Of a stretch of DNA of 64,000 nt, positions 1 to 8,350 are shown in pieces. The translations under genes were made by a program, and so were the position numbers. Position 1 is the first letter of the stretch; every line of letters begins with the position of its first letter. The notes beneath the pieces were generated by a model, which was given only the letters and a program-made list of their open reading frames with translations, was not told the origin of the DNA and searched no databases. The DNA comes from UBA1858 sp965227695 (GTDB lineage: Bacteria > Pseudomonadota > Gammaproteobacteria > UBA4575): NCBI GenBank assembly GCA_965227695.1, contig OZ245760.1:1736001-1800000 (forward strand), given 5' to 3'.

Positions 1-2295
1 CTGCCCCAACGCTCGGGGTGGACGTTGCATGACCTGGGGTTCCGGTGGCTCAAAAGCCAGCGTGATCGCCAGCGCCACTGAACCGATCATGTTCACCCAG
101 AGTATTTGAGTTGGGGCAATGGGCAGTGTTAAGCCCAGCAACAGTGCCATGACCAGGCTGGTTGCTTCACCACCATTGACAGGCAGTATGAACGAGATCA
201 CTTTAGTCAGGTTATCGTAGACCGTGCGACCTTCCCTCACTGCCGCAACAATGGAGGCAAAATTGTCATCGGCCAATACCAGCTCTGCGGCTTCTTTGGC
301 GGCTTCGCTGCCCTTTTGACCCATGGCAATCCCGGCGTCCGCCCGTTTCAGTGCCGGGGCATCATTGACACCATCACCGGTCATGGCGACTGTCATCCCG
401 CGTGACTGCAATGCCATGACCAGTCTGAGTTTATGTTCCGGGCTGGTGCGTGCAAAGATATCGCAGTGCATTACCGCCTCGGAAAGCGCATGATCATCAA
501 GATGTTCCAGCTCCGCGCCGGTCAGTACTTTTGATGTGTTTTGCAGCCCGATTTGCTTGCCTATGGCCGCGGCGGTTTCGCTGTGATCACCCGTTATCAT
601 AATCACGCGAATTCCGGCACTGTGACATTCGCTTACGGCACTGATGGCCTCCTTGCGGGGAGGGTCAATCATTCCAACCATGCCCAAAAAAGTGAGTGTC
701 CCATCGACATCGGTGTACTCCAGAACTGTATGCTCACATGGCACGGGGCTTATGGCAAAAGCGAGTACGCGTTGCCCGCGGGACGCGATCGATTGTGCCT
801 GATCATGCCAGTATGAAATATCCAGAGGTGCCGTGCTCTCATCTGCACCGCGTTGATTGGCACACATAGACAGAATCTGTTCCGGGGCACCTTTGACAAA
901 GATACAGGCATGATGCTCGTGGTCATGGTTTAAGGTGGCCATGTATCGGTGCCTGGCATCAAAAGGGATGGCGTCGGTGCGCGTCCAGGTCGTTTTCATC
1001 TGGCGAATATTCACTTCCATTTTTTCACTGAACGTCAGTAATGCCCCTTCCATGGGGTCGCCTTCGACGATCCACACTCCGTCATGCTCACGCAAAGAGG
1101 CGTCGTTACACAGTGCCGCTGCACGGGCCAGTTCCGCTAAAATCTTATATTCCGAGGGTAAAACGTCTGTATTGTTCAGCCTGAGGATGCCTTGAGGCTG
1201 GTACCCATTGCCATCAAGCGTGAAAAAGTGCTGATGGGTCGCTAACGAAGAGACCATCATTTCATTACGCGTCAGGGTGCCCGTTTTATCCGTGCAGATC
1301 ACGGAGACAGAGCCAAGTGTTTCAATGGCCGGCAGGCGCCGCACAATGGCATTTCTGCGTGCCATGGTCTGTACTCCAATGGCCAGTGTAATGGTCAGCA
1401 CGGCAGGCAGACCTTCCGGAATCGCGGCGACTGACAGTCCGACCACGGCCATAAATGTTTCGGAAAATGTATGGTGTGCGAGAAAATAACCATAGCCCAG
1501 TAATGCTCCGGCCATGGCAAGAATCGACACAGTCAGCCACTTTGCAAACTTGTCCATTTGCAACAGGAGCGGGGTTGTCAATGCCTCAACATTTGATAGC
1601 AATCCGCTAATACGGCCAATTTCCGTGTGGCTGCCGGTCGCGATGACAACACACACAGCTTGTCCGCTGGTGACCAACGTTCCGGAAAAAGCCAGACAAG
1701 TGCGTTCGGCCAGCGGTGTGTCTGCTGCGACCCCCCGCGACTGCTTCTCCACAGGGACTGATTCACCTGTTAAGATGGATTCCTGTATGGACAGACCATG
1801 CGCGGTTAATATTCTGAGATCGGCCGGCACCTTGTCACCGGCCTGCAAAATTATAATATCACCCGGTACCAGCTGTTCAGCATCCACAGTGATCTGCTCT
1901 CCATCCCGCATCACCAATGCTTTGGGCGCCAGCATGTGACGAATCGCATTCATTGACTGTTCGGCCTTGCCTTCCTGGATGAACCCGATAACAGCATTTA
2001 CAACAACCACGGCGATAATCACGCCAGTATCAATCCAATGGCCCAGCAGTGCTGTAATCATGGCCGAGCCAATCAGTACATAGATAAGAATATTGTGAAA
2101 ATGCTGGAAAAATCGAACAAGCGCATTTCGGGGCCTGGGTCGGGGGAGTGTATTCGAGCCAAGGTCCGCCAGGCGGGTTTCGGCTTGCGTATTTGTCAGA
2201 CCACTATCCGCTTGCGTTTGAAGAAGCTTGAGTACGGTCTTTGCAGAAACAGTCTGCCACTGTGTTTCTGCGCCTGCGGGATTCATTTCCGCCAT
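1..2295 (-). CDS. P-type cation-transporting ATPase, partial (C-terminus beyond window)
   Basis: An ATP-driven inner-membrane cation pump of the P2 (Ca2+/Na+-like, PacL-type) group. About 765 residues are visible; the last membrane helices lie outside the window. Seen in order: an N-terminal cation-ATPase domain, the TGES actuator loop, PEGLPAVLT in helix M4, the phosphorylation motif DKTGT with its aspartate at residue 336, and the hinge TGDGVNDAP. The ATG at 2295 has a GAGG ribosome-binding site about 7 bases upstream. The ion cannot be fixed from these motifs. The gene is chromosomal and lies just outside the left end of the tRNA-Glu element; its start is 290 bases from the att repeat, so the insertion has not cut it. 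Confidence 0.93.
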   Translation of the reverse strand, partial: MAEMNPAGAETQWQTVSAKTVLKLLQTQADSGLTNTQAETRLADLGSNTLPRPRPRNALVRFFQHFHNILIYVLIGSAMITALLGHWIDTGVIIAVVVVNAVIGFIQEGKAEQSMNAIRHMLAPKALVMRDGEQITVDAEQLVPGDIIILQAGDKVPADLRILTAHGLSIQESILTGESVPVEKQSRGVAADTPLAERTCLAFSGTLVTSGQAVCVVIATGSHTEIGRISGLLSNVEALTTPLLLQMDKFAKWLTVSILAMAGALLGYGYFLAHHTFSETFMAVVGLSVAAIPEGLPAVLTITLAIGVQTMARRNAIVRRLPAIETLGSVSVICTDKTGTLTRNEMMVSSLATHQHFFTLDGNGYQPQGILRLNNTDVLPSEYKILAELARAAALCNDASLREHDGVWIVEGDPMEGALLTFSEKMEVNIRQMKTTWTRTDAIPFDARHRYMATLNHDHEHHACIFVKGAPEQILSMCANQRGADESTAPLDISYWHDQAQSIASRGQRVLAFAISPVPCEHTVLEYTDVDGTLTFLGMVGMIDPPRKEAISAVSECHSAGIRVIMITGDHSETAAAIGKQIGLQNTSKVLTGAELEHLDDHALSEAVMHCDIFARTSPEHKLRLVMALQSRGMTVAMTGDGVNDAPALKRADAGIAMGQKGSEAAKEAAELVLADDNFASIVAAVREGRTVYDNLTKVISFILPVNGGEATSLVMALLLGLTLPIAPTQILWVNMIGSVALAITLAFEPPEPQVMQRPPRALGQ

Positions 2296-2584
2296 AATTG
2301 CCTCATAAGGTAATGCACCTGCCCTCCCTGAATTGCAAAATACCTTGATCGTTGCGTGACCGCATTAATCTGTGTCAATTAATCACTTGATCCTCAGGTG
2401 CGTGGGAAGTTCCGGTATGTATCAGAACTCGCCGAATGTTTTAGTTAGGATGAAAGAAAATGAAATTTGCCGGCTCGAAACGTAAAACATACATCAAAAG
2501 GACACAAACACTGACTAGCATATTAATGTGTGTGACTTGTGATCTCGCCCTGAGACCGACTAAAGTAATGGAAAGTGTATATGA

Positions 2585-2630
2585 TGGCGTCCCCAAGGGG
2601 ATTCGAACCCCTGTTGTCGCCGTGAAAGGG
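2585..2630. repeat. Left attachment site: displaced tRNA-Glu 3' fragment
   Basis: This is identical over 46 bases to 11474-11519, the 3' half of the intact tRNA-Glu gene (anticodon-arm 3' side through the CCA). It is followed by one mismatch and then a short shared GAT. It is the leftover target half produced by site-specific integration and has no 5' half, so it is not a functional tRNA. Confidence 0.93.
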
Positions 2631-2636
2631 GATATT

Positions 2637-2732
2637 TCAGTCTAATTCAGTCTAGAATGCATAGTGTAACTTCTTGTTTTATTTACTTTCTTTCTAAAAC
2701 AGTCTAGTATCATCCTGAAAGTTATAGACTGA
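2637..2732. repeat. Cluster of TCAGTCTA motifs beside the left att
   Basis: Two direct copies of TCAGTCTA lie at 2637-2644 and 2647-2654, a CAGTCTA copy at 2700-2706 and an inverted copy at 2725-2732. A further copy is at 8244-8251 in the same element. Clustered short repeats between att and the integrase gene are a usual place for integrase arm-type or excisionase sites; that role is inferred. Confidence 0.45.
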
Positions 2733-2733
2733 T

Positions 2734-2760
2734 ACTTACCCGAAAGTTACCCGCATTTAA
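2734..2760. repeat. Left copy of terminal 27-bp element repeat (candidate arm site)
   Basis: It matches 11388-11414 at 24 of 27 bases in the same orientation. Within it the heptamer TTACCCG occurs twice, separated by AAAG. A repeated heptamer just inside both ends of an integrating element is the arrangement expected of integrase arm-binding sites. Confidence 0.5.
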
Positions 2761-2772
2761 AAAATTGTCGCC

Positions 2773-4026
2773 GTGATTAAAAAGCAAATACGAACGATCA
2801 ATTTACGGACTGTAGAGGCCAGGAAAAAACTTGCACCAAATAAAGAAATTTATTGGGTTAGTGTAGCTCATGGAATCAGCATTGGTTACCGCAAAACAAC
2901 AAAATCGGGTAGCTGGCATGTCAGAATCTATAAGGCAAATGGAAAGTACCATAAAAGAAGATATGGCCTAGCTGACGATATCTACCCCGCCGACGGTAAG
3001 CAGTTCTTTAGTTATCCTCAAGTACTAAAGTATTCAATCGACCCAAATACTTCTATTGATGAAACTGTAAATCAAAAGCGTATTTCTCGTAGTGGTTATT
3101 CTGTAGACGACGCAATAGAAGACTACATGGAGTACTGTGTTATTGAGGATAAATCGCTCAGGAGCATAAATTCAGTCATAGAGCACCACATTCGCCCTAC
3201 TTTTGGCAAATACCTCATATCTGAGATAACAAAAGATCAAATCGAAAAATGGCGTTTAAAAATTGCTGAGCCGGTGCAGCCAAAAGGTGAAAATAAATCA
3301 GTTGATAACTCTCCAGAAGGCCGCAGAAAGCGTAAAGCAACATCAAACCGTGTTTTGACAGTCTTAAAAGCAATTTTGAATTATGCGTATTGGAATGAGA
3401 AATGTGAATCTAATAGAGCCTGGGCAAAAGTGAGGGCTTTTAGAAAGGTTGATGCTCCTAAGATTAGATATTTAACTATTAGCGAGTGCAAGAGGTTAAT
3501 TAATTCTTGTTCGCCGGAATTTCGACCGCTAGTAGAAGCTGCGTTACTTACTGGTGCTAGATATGGCGAGTTGAGCAATCTAAAAGCCTCCGATTACAAT
3601 CCAGATACAAAAAGATTAACTTTATATGGAAAGTCAAAAGATTATCGCACTATTCCACTAAATAATGAGGGAGTGCAATTTTTCAACAACCTTTGTGCAG
3701 GAAAACTTACTAGCGATTATATTTTTACACGTTCAAATGGTGCTAAATGGGGGAGAAGCCAACAAACACGATTTATGTTAACCGCTAGCAAAAAAGCAGA
3801 ATTGATTCCCCCTATTACATTCCATGCGCTGAGACACACGTATGCCAGCCAACTAATAATGAATGGCACCTCAATTAGGGTTGTACAGGAATTGCTTGGT
3901 CACTCAGATTCAAGAATCACTGTAAGAAACTATGCTCACTTAGCAGAAAATTACGTGCAAGACGTGATTAATACAAATCTACCTACTTTTGGCATAAAAA
4001 CTTCAAACGTAAGTTCAATTTCATGA
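2773..4026 (+). CDS. Tyrosine recombinase integrase of the tRNA-Glu element
   Basis: A site-specific recombinase that would integrate and excise the element at tRNA-Glu. The 417-residue protein has an N-terminal DNA-binding region, a core-binding SAM-like domain near 110-220 and a catalytic domain. The catalytic set is visible: R263 (TGARYGE), H351 and R354 (HALRH), H377 (LLGHS) and nucleophile Y387. The start is GTG with no clear Shine-Dalgarno sequence. The bases over the start (2765-2776) repeat 12 bases of the att core, which suggests possible autoregulation. The gene lies just inside the left att and its stop overlaps the next gene start (ATGA), so the two are probably cotranscribed. Confidence 0.95.
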   Translation: MIKKQIRTINLRTVEARKKLAPNKEIYWVSVAHGISIGYRKTTKSGSWHVRIYKANGKYHKRRYGLADDIYPADGKQFFSYPQVLKYSIDPNTSIDETVNQKRISRSGYSVDDAIEDYMEYCVIEDKSLRSINSVIEHHIRPTFGKYLISEITKDQIEKWRLKIAEPVQPKGENKSVDNSPEGRRKRKATSNRVLTVLKAILNYAYWNEKCESNRAWAKVRAFRKVDAPKIRYLTISECKRLINSCSPEFRPLVEAALLTGARYGELSNLKASDYNPDTKRLTLYGKSKDYRTIPLNNEGVQFFNNLCAGKLTSDYIFTRSNGAKWGRSQQTRFMLTASKKAELIPPITFHALRHTYASQLIMNGTSIRVVQELLGHSDSRITVRNYAHLAENYVQDVINTNLPTFGIKTSNVSSIS

Positions 4027-4514
4027 ATAAAAAACCTAATAGTAAAAAAACAAAAAAGCCAATATTTGTACTTAGCGAAGATGGAGTAAAGGTCTATCTT
4101 GCAAGGTTATATAATAAGCTACTTGAAGGTGAATCGCTTTCAAAGACACAATTAGAATATGTGCTTAAGCCAACGGAAGCATTTATTAACAATCAAGATC
4201 CAAAAGAATTATTAGGTTGCAAGAAACCCAAAGGTAGACCTCATGAATACTCGCGTAACCAGAAAATTCACGTGCTAAAAGAAATATTGGTTTCATTAGA
4301 AGGCTGCAAAGTTGAAAAAGCAATAAAATACTTAGTTGATGCTGGCCTTGGGTCAGAAGACAACATACATGAGATTATCTACAAAAATCCATATAAAACC
4401 TCACTAGAACAAGACGCAAAAAATGATTTGGAGGGTTATAGAAACCTAAAAAACTCAGATTATGAAAGGTATAAATTTATAGTAACCTCGCTAATTCCTT
4501 CCTACCAATTTTAG
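4023..4514 (+). CDS. Hypothetical protein, cotranscribed with integrase
   Basis: A basic 163-residue protein of no family I recognise. The N-terminus is lysine-rich (KKPNSKKTKKP), the middle contains GCKKPKGRPHEYSRNQK, and no membrane segment or signal peptide is seen. The ATG overlaps the integrase stop as ATGA, implying translational coupling and a role linked to integration or its control. The stop lies at the start of a hairpin followed by T-rich sequence, so the int transcript probably ends here. Codon use is AT-rich like the integrase. Confidence 0.7.
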   Translation: MNKKPNSKKTKKPIFVLSEDGVKVYLARLYNKLLEGESLSKTQLEYVLKPTEAFINNQDPKELLGCKKPKGRPHEYSRNQKIHVLKEILVSLEGCKVEKAIKYLVDAGLGSEDNIHEIIYKNPYKTSLEQDAKNDLEGYRNLKNSDYERYKFIVTSLIPSYQF

Positions 4515-4546
4515 GGGATTTAATACTTTATTTATTCCCCTATTTT
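4513..4546 (+). terminator. Probable terminator after the integrase operon
   Basis: The inverted repeat AGGGGA / TCCCCT (4513-4518 and 4536-4541) is followed by ATTTT. The stem overlaps the stop codon of the preceding gene. The loop is long (17 nt), so its strength is uncertain. Confidence 0.45.
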
Positions 4547-4609
4547 CCAATCAATAGCCTTGATAATGTTTTAGACACTTCTAAAACTAGTTAGTACTTA
4601 TTAACACTT

Positions 4610-4789
4610 ATGGCTATTAGATCAAAACGCTTCAAAAAATGGTGCGAGTCGCACGACATTCCAACTTCTACGGGATATTACTTACTTAAATCTGGCAAAG
4701 GCCCTAAAACAATACTCATTGGTGGCCGTAGACATGTTACAGATCGTGACAATGATGAGTGGGTCGAGCAGCAGAGAGACGCATGCTAG
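4610..4789 (+). CDS. AlpA/excisionase-like small helix-turn-helix regulator (59 aa)
   Basis: A short DNA-binding protein of the AlpA/MerR-like excisionase type. The 59-residue reading frame runs from ATG at 4610 to TAG at 4787-4789. The recognisable pattern is STGYYLLKSGKGPKTILIGG followed by RRHVTDRD and EWVEQQR, the usual helix-turn-helix and wing of AlpA-like proteins. In P4-type satellites AlpA turns on excision of the element; here it sits between integrase and the putative replication genes, which fits that role. The ribosome-binding site is weak. The gene is too short for routine calling but the family pattern is clear. Confidence 0.8.
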   Translation: MAIRSKRFKKWCESHDIPTSTGYYLLKSGKGPKTILIGGRRHVTDRDNDEWVEQQRDAC

Positions 4790-4826
4790 CTGTTTAGTCA
4801 GCCATGTACTTAGTAGATCAATGTAG

Positions 4827-4846
4827 GCGGCCCTAGGACGGGCCGC
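4827..4846. other. GC-rich perfect hairpin in AT-rich leader
   Basis: A 7-bp perfect stem GCGGCCC / GGGCCGC encloses the loop TAGGAC. It stands out in otherwise AT-rich DNA between the AlpA-like gene and the next gene. No T-run follows, so it is not a standard terminator; it could be an attenuator, origin or packaging site. Confidence 0.5.
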
Positions 4847-4877
4847 TATCAACCTTTAAACAACATGAGACCAAGAA

Positions 4878-5219
4878 ATGCAAATAAATATTAAACCAAC
4901 TTTAATCAAAAGGCAAAACACCGGCTGCAAGTTTGTTTTCAGAAGATATTTAAACAAATACCAGGCTGAGCAGTTTGGTGATCATAGCCTGGCGGCCACT
5001 GTTCAATCCATTGAAAACAAATATCAAGTAAACATATCCCGCAAACTTAAGAATATTCCAACAAGATTTGGAAAATCCACCTATGCGGCTCACTACTGGC
5101 TTGAGGAAAAAGAAAAGGACAAGCTGATAGAAGCATTAATTAATGAATTTATGCAAAGTGGTATTGCAACTGATGAGAATGATGCAGTACGCATTATTGA
5201 TAAATTTGGGAGGCATTAA
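4878..5219 (+). CDS. Hypothetical protein of the element (113 aa)
   Basis: A soluble basic protein of unrecognised family. The sequence shows no membrane segment. The C-terminal half contains a charged helix (LEEKEKDKLIEALI) and ends KFGRH. Its TAA ends one base into the ATG of the following gene (TTAATG), so the two are translationally coupled. Coupling to a winged-helix protein in the position where satellites keep replication genes suggests, but does not show, a role in replication or its control. Confidence 0.65.
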   Translation: MQINIKPTLIKRQNTGCKFVFRRYLNKYQAEQFGDHSLAATVQSIENKYQVNISRKLKNIPTRFGKSTYAAHYWLEEKEKDKLIEALINEFMQSGIATDENDAVRIIDKFGRH

Positions 5220-5620
5220 TGAATTGTCCAAAAAGCAATGTTTACTTGTTAGATAAATCTAAAAAGGAAAAAATAGATTTTTATTACGATTGGCTTAATA
5301 AGCTATGGGATTCGGATTTACCGCCAAAAGAAAAACTCCCCTCATTAGCAGTTGCCAGTTTTATGAATCGCAAGAAAACATACTGTTATCCTACTCTCCG
5401 TAGACTTTGTAAGCGCGCATGCCTCAAGCATGAAGATAATCTATCTAAAAACCTGCATCGTGTTAGCGCTAAAGGATGGATTCGAATAAAGACGGTGAGA
5501 TTGAAGGGAAAAAAGCGTAATTATTATTACCTGGATCTACCCGATGAGAAGTGGAAAGATAAAACAGCTATGAACTTTCATAGACAGTATTTACAACACA
5601 ATGGAGCATTAAAATCATAA
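5219..5620 (+). CDS. Winged-helix protein, possible replication initiator or regulator
   Basis: A 133-residue basic protein. Residues 35-95 follow the pattern of phage and plasmid helix-turn-helix proteins: LPSLAVASFMNRKKTYCYPT, then an RRLCKRACLKHEDNL recognition region, then GWIRIKTVRLKGKKRNYY as the wing. This pattern is common at the N-terminus of phage replication proteins, but the usual C-terminal helicase-loader or primase part is absent. It is coupled to the upstream gene. A replication role is inferred from domain type and position; a transcription regulator is equally possible. Confidence 0.65.
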   Translation: MNCPKSNVYLLDKSKKEKIDFYYDWLNKLWDSDLPPKEKLPSLAVASFMNRKKTYCYPTLRRLCKRACLKHEDNLSKNLHRVSAKGWIRIKTVRLKGKKRNYYYLDLPDEKWKDKTAMNFHRQYLQHNGALKS

Positions 5621-5634
5621 CCCTACCCATAGAG

Positions 5635-5748
5635 TTTATAGGTGGTAAATATATGAGTAGGCTATTTACAAAATTTATGTGCTGGTCAACCTATAAAATT
5701 TATGAGTTAAATTACTACATATAATTTCTAAGCCTAATTTCTATTAGG
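5635..5748. other. Inverted repeats between winged-helix gene and next gene
   Basis: TTTATAGGT at 5635-5643 is matched by ACCTATAAA at 5689-5697. A second small hairpin, CCTAAT/ATTAGG, lies at 5733-5748 with a short T-run after it. The first could be an operator or origin iteron pair, and the second a weak terminator for the winged-helix gene. Confidence 0.35.
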
Positions 5749-5811
5749 TTTAGCAAGCAAAAGCTTCGGAGTAATTAGATACTACGTAGTTAAATAAATA
5801 GAGGAGAATTT

Positions 5812-6102
5812 ATGTATAAAATCGAAATCGACAAATTACCAATATTATTACCAAAACACATTGATCAGGAATCGGTTAAACAAAATATCGTCTACTCTCC
5901 AAAAACAAAAATGTTTGTAACCTACGATGAAATAACACAGACAGGATTAATTTGTTATGAAGGTAGCGAATACTGGACGATGGTGCAGCCCATAAAAAAC
6001 AAAGACTTTGCTAAGTTCATCGCACAAGCTGATCATGAGCAAATACAAGAAATTGAACGCTACAAAGAGAATGTTGAAAAAAACATTCCCTATCTCAATT
6101 AA
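5812..6102 (+). CDS. Hypothetical protein of the element (96 aa)
   Basis: An acidic protein of unrecognised family with a strong ribosome-binding site (GAGGAGAATTT before the ATG). There is no membrane segment. The C-terminus is rich in E and K and probably helical. It is the last gene of the AT-rich segment; about 200 bases on, composition shifts and the capsid gene starts. A function cannot be assigned. Confidence 0.7.
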   Translation: MYKIEIDKLPILLPKHIDQESVKQNIVYSPKTKMFVTYDEITQTGLICYEGSEYWTMVQPIKNKDFAKFIAQADHEQIQEIERYKENVEKNIPYLN

Positions 6103-6111
6103 ATTTGGTAA

Positions 6112-6218
6112 GTTTTGCACATAGGCCACGAACCCGGCTCAACATGTACCCACGGGCGGTATCACATGTCAGGAAGAGCTGGCGACGAGGAAGCAGACGC
6201 TTCTGGAAGGTGCAAAAC
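6112..6218. other. GC-richer insert flanked by 9-bp inverted repeat; possible gpW-like remnant
   Basis: GTTTTGCAC (6112-6120) and GTGCAAAAC (6210-6218) are perfect inverted copies flanking a stretch with composition like the capsid gene. One plus-strand frame inside reads TGGITCQEELATRKQTLLEG, which recalls the start of lambda gpW-type head-tail joining proteins. The frame has no start codon and loses the resemblance after about 16 residues. It may be what is left of a head gene once upstream of the capsid. Confidence 0.3.
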
Positions 6219-6258
6219 ATTTTTTAAGTACTTCTGTGCTTGAAATTATTTTGTATTC

Positions 6259-6282
6259 CCCAGGGCGTTTTTGCGTTCTGGG
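6259..6282 (+). promoter_or_regulatory. Leader hairpin 14 nt upstream of the capsid gene
   Basis: CCCAGGGCG (6259-6267) pairs with CGTTCTGGG (6274-6282) with two G-U pairs and the loop TTTTTG. It is directly followed by the AAAGGT ribosome-binding site and the ATG at 6297. This position suits control of capsid translation or transcript processing; that is inference. Confidence 0.4.
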
Positions 6283-6296
6283 TAAAGGTAAATTGA

Positions 6297-8111
6297 ATGG
6301 ATAGCCAAACCAGAACGATAACGCTCGAAAGAAAAGCCGACGACAGCGGCCTTATTCCCTGTGTCATTTCTACTGAAACACCGGTAGAAAGAAATTACGG
6401 CGAAAAATTTCTTGAAGTTTTAGATCATAGCTCTAAGTCAGTCGACTTAAGTCGTGCTCCCCTCCCCCTTTTAGAAAGCCATCATGGCGATAAACTCAAC
6501 ATTGGCGTGATTGAGGGCTTGCGTATTATTGATCGAAAACTCAGAGGCAAATTGAGACTGGGCAATACCTCCCGGGCAAAAGAAATTAAGGAAGATATCC
6601 GTGCCGGCATTATTCGAAGCATGAGCGTTGGTTATTTCATTCGCGACACCATCGAAGAATTTAACGAAGCATTAGGCGTGTTAACTGTGCGCGTGATTGA
6701 CTGGCAGCCATTTGAAGCGAGCCTGGTCGCGATACCCGCTGACCCTAATGCTGGACTCAATAGGAATTTAAAAATCATGAACAAAGAAACCATTTCCAAT
6801 ACTGACACATCCACCTTATCCAGATCAGAACGTAAAAAAATACGTGATGAAGTCCTGGAGGAAGAACGTGTACGTACGCGCAATATCCGCCAAATTTCCG
6901 AACGATTTAACTGTGTCGAATTAGGCGAACATGCAATAACAAATAACACGCCAATTGATGTGTTTAGACAGCAAGTTATAGACCGCCTACCAGGTGGCAA
7001 GTATGCTGATCCCGCTTCAGCCAAACCCGCCACTTTTTTAAACATGGGTGGCCTGTGGGACGACCGCCAGGATCATTATGGAATACCGGAAAATGAACTG
7101 GAAGGCTATTCCCTCTTTCGTGCCTGTGATGCTTTCCTGGATAAAGACTGGTCAGAGGCGGGCCTTGAAAAGGAAGTGCATAATCACCTTGTAAGCGTTA
7201 TGGGCAAAAGATCCCCCCAGGGCATACTTGTCCCCAATGCTTATTTTGCTAAAGCGACACGTACAGTGGGTAAAGTTGCCCCAAATACAGAAGGTGCGGC
7301 CCTGGTAGGCACACAGCACCTTTCCAGTGATTTTGTCGATATCTTGCGCAACAAGAGCGTGGTCATGGATTTAGGGGCCAGAATGATACAGACAGGCAGT
7401 CCAGGCGGTGATATCAGTATTCCCCGTCAGGATGGCTCAGTGACCGTCACATGGATTGCGGAAGATGGCACCCAAACGGATAGCGATGCCACTTTTGATG
7501 CGATTACAATGGCACCCAAGACAGCCTCAGCGTCCTGTGCGGTAACCCGCAGAATGTTAAAACAGGGCCTGCCCGATGTAGAAAACCTGATTACCAGCGA
7601 TATTGTTAATGGTCTGGGCATAGAACTCGATCTCCAGGCACTCCAGGGCGATGGCACCGGGAATACCCCGGTGGGTGTTTTGAATATTGCCGGCGTGAAC
7701 TCGCTTACCCCGGCCAGTACGACCTATGTCGACATGGTGAACATGCTGGGTGAGTTAGGGACAGACAATACTGACCAGGGCGCTCTGGCCTTTGTTACCA
7801 CCCCGTCTATTCGTACCACCCTAATGACGACTGAGGAATTCAGTAACTCCGGGCGGGCCGTGTGGACGCACCAGGTTGGGAATACCACCGAAGGACGTAT
7901 TGCCGGTTTTAGGGCATTTGCGACCAACAATATGCCCGCAGCAACGACTCTATTCGGCAATTGGGACGATCTAATAATTGCGATGTGGGGTGTGATTGAC
8001 GTCTTACCCGACCCCTACACTACTGCCAATAAGGGCGGCTTACACCTCAGAGCATTTTGGGACGTGGACATAAACGTGCGTCATCCTGAAAGCTTTTGTA
8101 AGTCTGTCTAA
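6297..8111 (+). CDS. Fused HK97-type prohead protease-major capsid protein
   Basis: A 604-residue fusion that would supply both shell subunit and maturation protease for an icosahedral capsid. Residues 1-155 are an S78/U35-type prohead protease: HH at 62-63, the serine motif RSMSVGY at 107-113 and EASLVAIPADPNA at 140-152. Residues 165-210 are charged and coiled, like a delta scaffold domain. Residues 320-604 are an HK97-fold capsid protein with SIPRQDG, GDGTGNTPVG (451-460) and a C-terminal HLRAFWDVDI segment. In most HK97-like phages these are separate genes; fusions are known. No portal, terminase or tail gene accompanies it, and its GC content is higher than its neighbours, pointing to separate acquisition. 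Confidence 0.92.
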   Translation: MDSQTRTITLERKADDSGLIPCVISTETPVERNYGEKFLEVLDHSSKSVDLSRAPLPLLESHHGDKLNIGVIEGLRIIDRKLRGKLRLGNTSRAKEIKEDIRAGIIRSMSVGYFIRDTIEEFNEALGVLTVRVIDWQPFEASLVAIPADPNAGLNRNLKIMNKETISNTDTSTLSRSERKKIRDEVLEEERVRTRNIRQISERFNCVELGEHAITNNTPIDVFRQQVIDRLPGGKYADPASAKPATFLNMGGLWDDRQDHYGIPENELEGYSLFRACDAFLDKDWSEAGLEKEVHNHLVSVMGKRSPQGILVPNAYFAKATRTVGKVAPNTEGAALVGTQHLSSDFVDILRNKSVVMDLGARMIQTGSPGGDISIPRQDGSVTVTWIAEDGTQTDSDATFDAITMAPKTASASCAVTRRMLKQGLPDVENLITSDIVNGLGIELDLQALQGDGTGNTPVGVLNIAGVNSLTPASTTYVDMVNMLGELGTDNTDQGALAFVTTPSIRTTLMTTEEFSNSGRAVWTHQVGNTTEGRIAGFRAFATNNMPAATTLFGNWDDLIIAMWGVIDVLPDPYTTANKGGLHLRAFWDVDINVRHPESFCKSV

Positions 8112-8350
8112 CGGATGACCTCGCCAAGGGTGGTTTTTTCTACCTGGAATTACCACCCGCCTAAATACGTTGCCCTGGTTGATTAACAATGACAAAAGGT
8201 ACTTCCCGGTCTTTTCTGATATCGGGGTACATGCCTCGCATTATCAGTCTACCTAAAAGTCTAGTATAATGTCTGTCCATATTAAGTTTTTACGGTAACT
8301 AAGCAACAATTTAAATAATTGGAATTATGTGAATTTTTGAATCTCTTTAT
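8112..8350. other. Non-coding gap between convergent capsid and hydrolase genes
   Basis: There is no gene. GGGTGGT and ACCACCC form an inverted repeat just after the capsid stop, and a TCAGTCTA motif lies at 8244-8251. It probably holds terminators for both converging units, though no textbook hairpin with T-run is seen. Confidence 0.3.

Noticed and set aside
2460..2645. 61-codon plus-strand frame across the left att
   Set aside because: It runs through the tRNA-derived repeat, has no family match and is explained by the att sequence.
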